In this document: positions 63,100 to 64,000 of the stretch, piece after piece | Position numbering within the stretch: position 1 is the first letter of the stretch | Layout of the letters: each line of letters opens with the position of its first letter | Assembly: GCA_963932465.1 (NCBI GenBank) | Contig: OZ010792.1 | Location: forward strand, 17,377,701 to 17,441,700 | Source: Maratus speciosus | Lineage: Eukaryota > Arthropoda > Arachnida > Araneae > Salticidae | Length of the DNA: 64,000 nt | Direction: 5' to 3' | Notes under the pieces: model-generated | Seen by the model: only the letters and a program-made list of their open reading frames with translations | Database searches by the model: none | Told to the model about the DNA's origin: nothing | Program-made: the position numbers and the translations under genes

Positions 63100-64000
63100 A
63101 TCCTTATACATTATTATGAACTTTATACATACTAATCTTTTTTATACCTCTTTTTTTTTTCAATATATCCAAAACAAATAGAACACTTTATTTTCTTATA
63201 AAAATTTCGCCATTATCACGTTCACTGTCAAAACTATAAAGTAAGAATTTTCAAGTTTCTTGTTGAAAGTCGTTTCCCACGACAAATTCAGAAAGGTAAA
63301 TTTCGCTTTGCTAATACAGCGAAATGTCAATAAATAAGGCAATTTTTTCGATTCTAAAATAGTGGTGACAAAGTAATTAATAAATTAAAGCTACGAGTAT
63401 ACTCGTTGTTGTCAGCGAATGGTTTAACCCCTTCAAGGGCGGTGGTTCATTTTTGAACCACCTAATGCCACATTGGATTTTAATCCTTAAATGCCACATT
63501 GGCACCAGAATATTATAATGAAAAATTTCCTTCTATTAAGTACGTGAAAAGCTTTTGCTTACTATGAAATAAATTTGTTTCTAAATTCTGGTGTCATTCA
63601 CTCATTTCATCATTTTGCGAATAGAAGTACCTTGCCCCTGAAAGGGTTAATATGTCATAACATTTTTTTTCGGGTCACAGAAGCGCATAAATAATGATCT
63701 TCTGAACTTTTCTTAAAAACGCTTCTTTCTCGTAACTAATTGCTGAAAATATCCTTTCCCAGCTGCCTGGATTATTATTTTGTGCTTTCTTTTAAGGTTC
63801 TTTTTTGTTATTTTCTTCTTGATTCGGTTCATTTCTTCCAGTTTTTCAACAATGAAGAAAAAAGGGATATAAAATCAATAAGAACCTTTCTTTTAGAAGA
63901 TTCGAGGAGAAACAGCGATTGAAAATTACCGAATCTCGGTTGAGCATGTGAGAAGTTTGGAATTTGTTAGATAAAAAGAAGATTGTAGGTTTCTAGATAG
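63100..64000 (+). repeat. Macro-repeat copy E, runs off the window
   Basis: From ccttatacattattatgaac (about 63100) through aaaacaaatagaacac, the TTAA MITE at 63424-63650, cgcataaataatgatct, ctcgtaactaattgctgaa, aacaatgaagaaaa, gaacctttcttttagaagat and gattgtaggtttctagatag. The window ends exactly at the insertion-prone site of this repeat. Confidence 0.8.
63424..63650. mobile_element. 227-bp TTAA-flanked MITE
   Basis: TTAA at 63424-63427 and 63647-63650; ends ttaaccccttcaagggcggt and ttgcccctgaaagggttaa. It contains a gttcatttttgaac hairpin, gccacattgg twice, and attctggtgtcatt, related to 46144-46436. Confidence 0.9.

Noticed and set aside
1..64000. A novel bacterial-style or defence gene system
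   Set aside because: The window has no gene clusters, and the only intact protein is a mariner-type transposase; the unusual content is repeat architecture.

Overview
The window looks like repeat-dominated, AT-rich nuclear DNA from a eukaryote, most likely an arthropod; a chelicerate would fit, but I cannot fix the group. I found no host exon, tRNA gene, rRNA, operon, CRISPR array or other prokaryotic feature. Nearly everything recognisable is a transposable element, a derivative of one, or a tandem repeat. Only one long reading frame is convincing as an intact protein: a mariner-type transposase at 28766-29809 on the minus strand, inside a complete element (27478-30610) with TIRs of about 560 bp and TA target duplications. 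Other coding traces are a Jockey-like LINE ORF1 with three zinc knuckles and a frameshift (5256-6354), a LINE reverse-transcriptase C-terminal fragment (7277-7822, minus), a palindromic mariner relic (10298-10980) and a Tc1-type transposase relic (about 17600-17860).

Layout. 0-4.5 kb: G/C-run-rich tandem repeats in inverted arms around a unit with a ~150-bp core array. 4.5-10.9 kb: LINE remnants, a mariner-type MITE, a hAT-type MITE and the mariner relic. 10.98-20.48 kb: a large foldback-like structure whose two ~1.5-kb arms are inverted copies of each other, each a unique cap followed by ~147-bp tandem units. 20.48-25.97 kb: a hAT-type element with (AT)n flanks, carrying a 152-bp array, a ~46-bp minisatellite and a nested second hAT element with a perfect 8-bp duplication. 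26-31 kb: a palindromic MITE and the intact mariner-like element, itself hit by a TTAA MITE. 31-41 kb: many TTAA-flanked (piggyBac-type) MITEs, a 2.2-kb hAT element with perfect 8-bp duplication, and two inverted copies of one TTAA element. 41-48 kb: an inserted element with a GC-rich head, foldback repeats, a 148-bp array, more TTAA MITEs and a 74-bp near-perfect palindrome. 48-64 kb: a macro-repeat present in several tandem copies, interrupted by MITEs and SINEs.

Two themes tie the window together. First, at least five unrelated-looking arrays share one architecture: a short hairpin head, a tetranucleotide-like stretch (gtctgtctgtc or gtacgtacgt) and a tandem core with a 143-152 bp period. 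This resembles the DINE-1/Helentron or bivalve pearl-type plan. Second, the 48-64 kb macro-repeat carries its own controls: unoccupied copies show the pre-insertion sequence for at least five insertions, four of which lie within about 20 bp of the same position of the repeat. All element names rest on termini, target duplications and motifs read by eye; no database search was possible.
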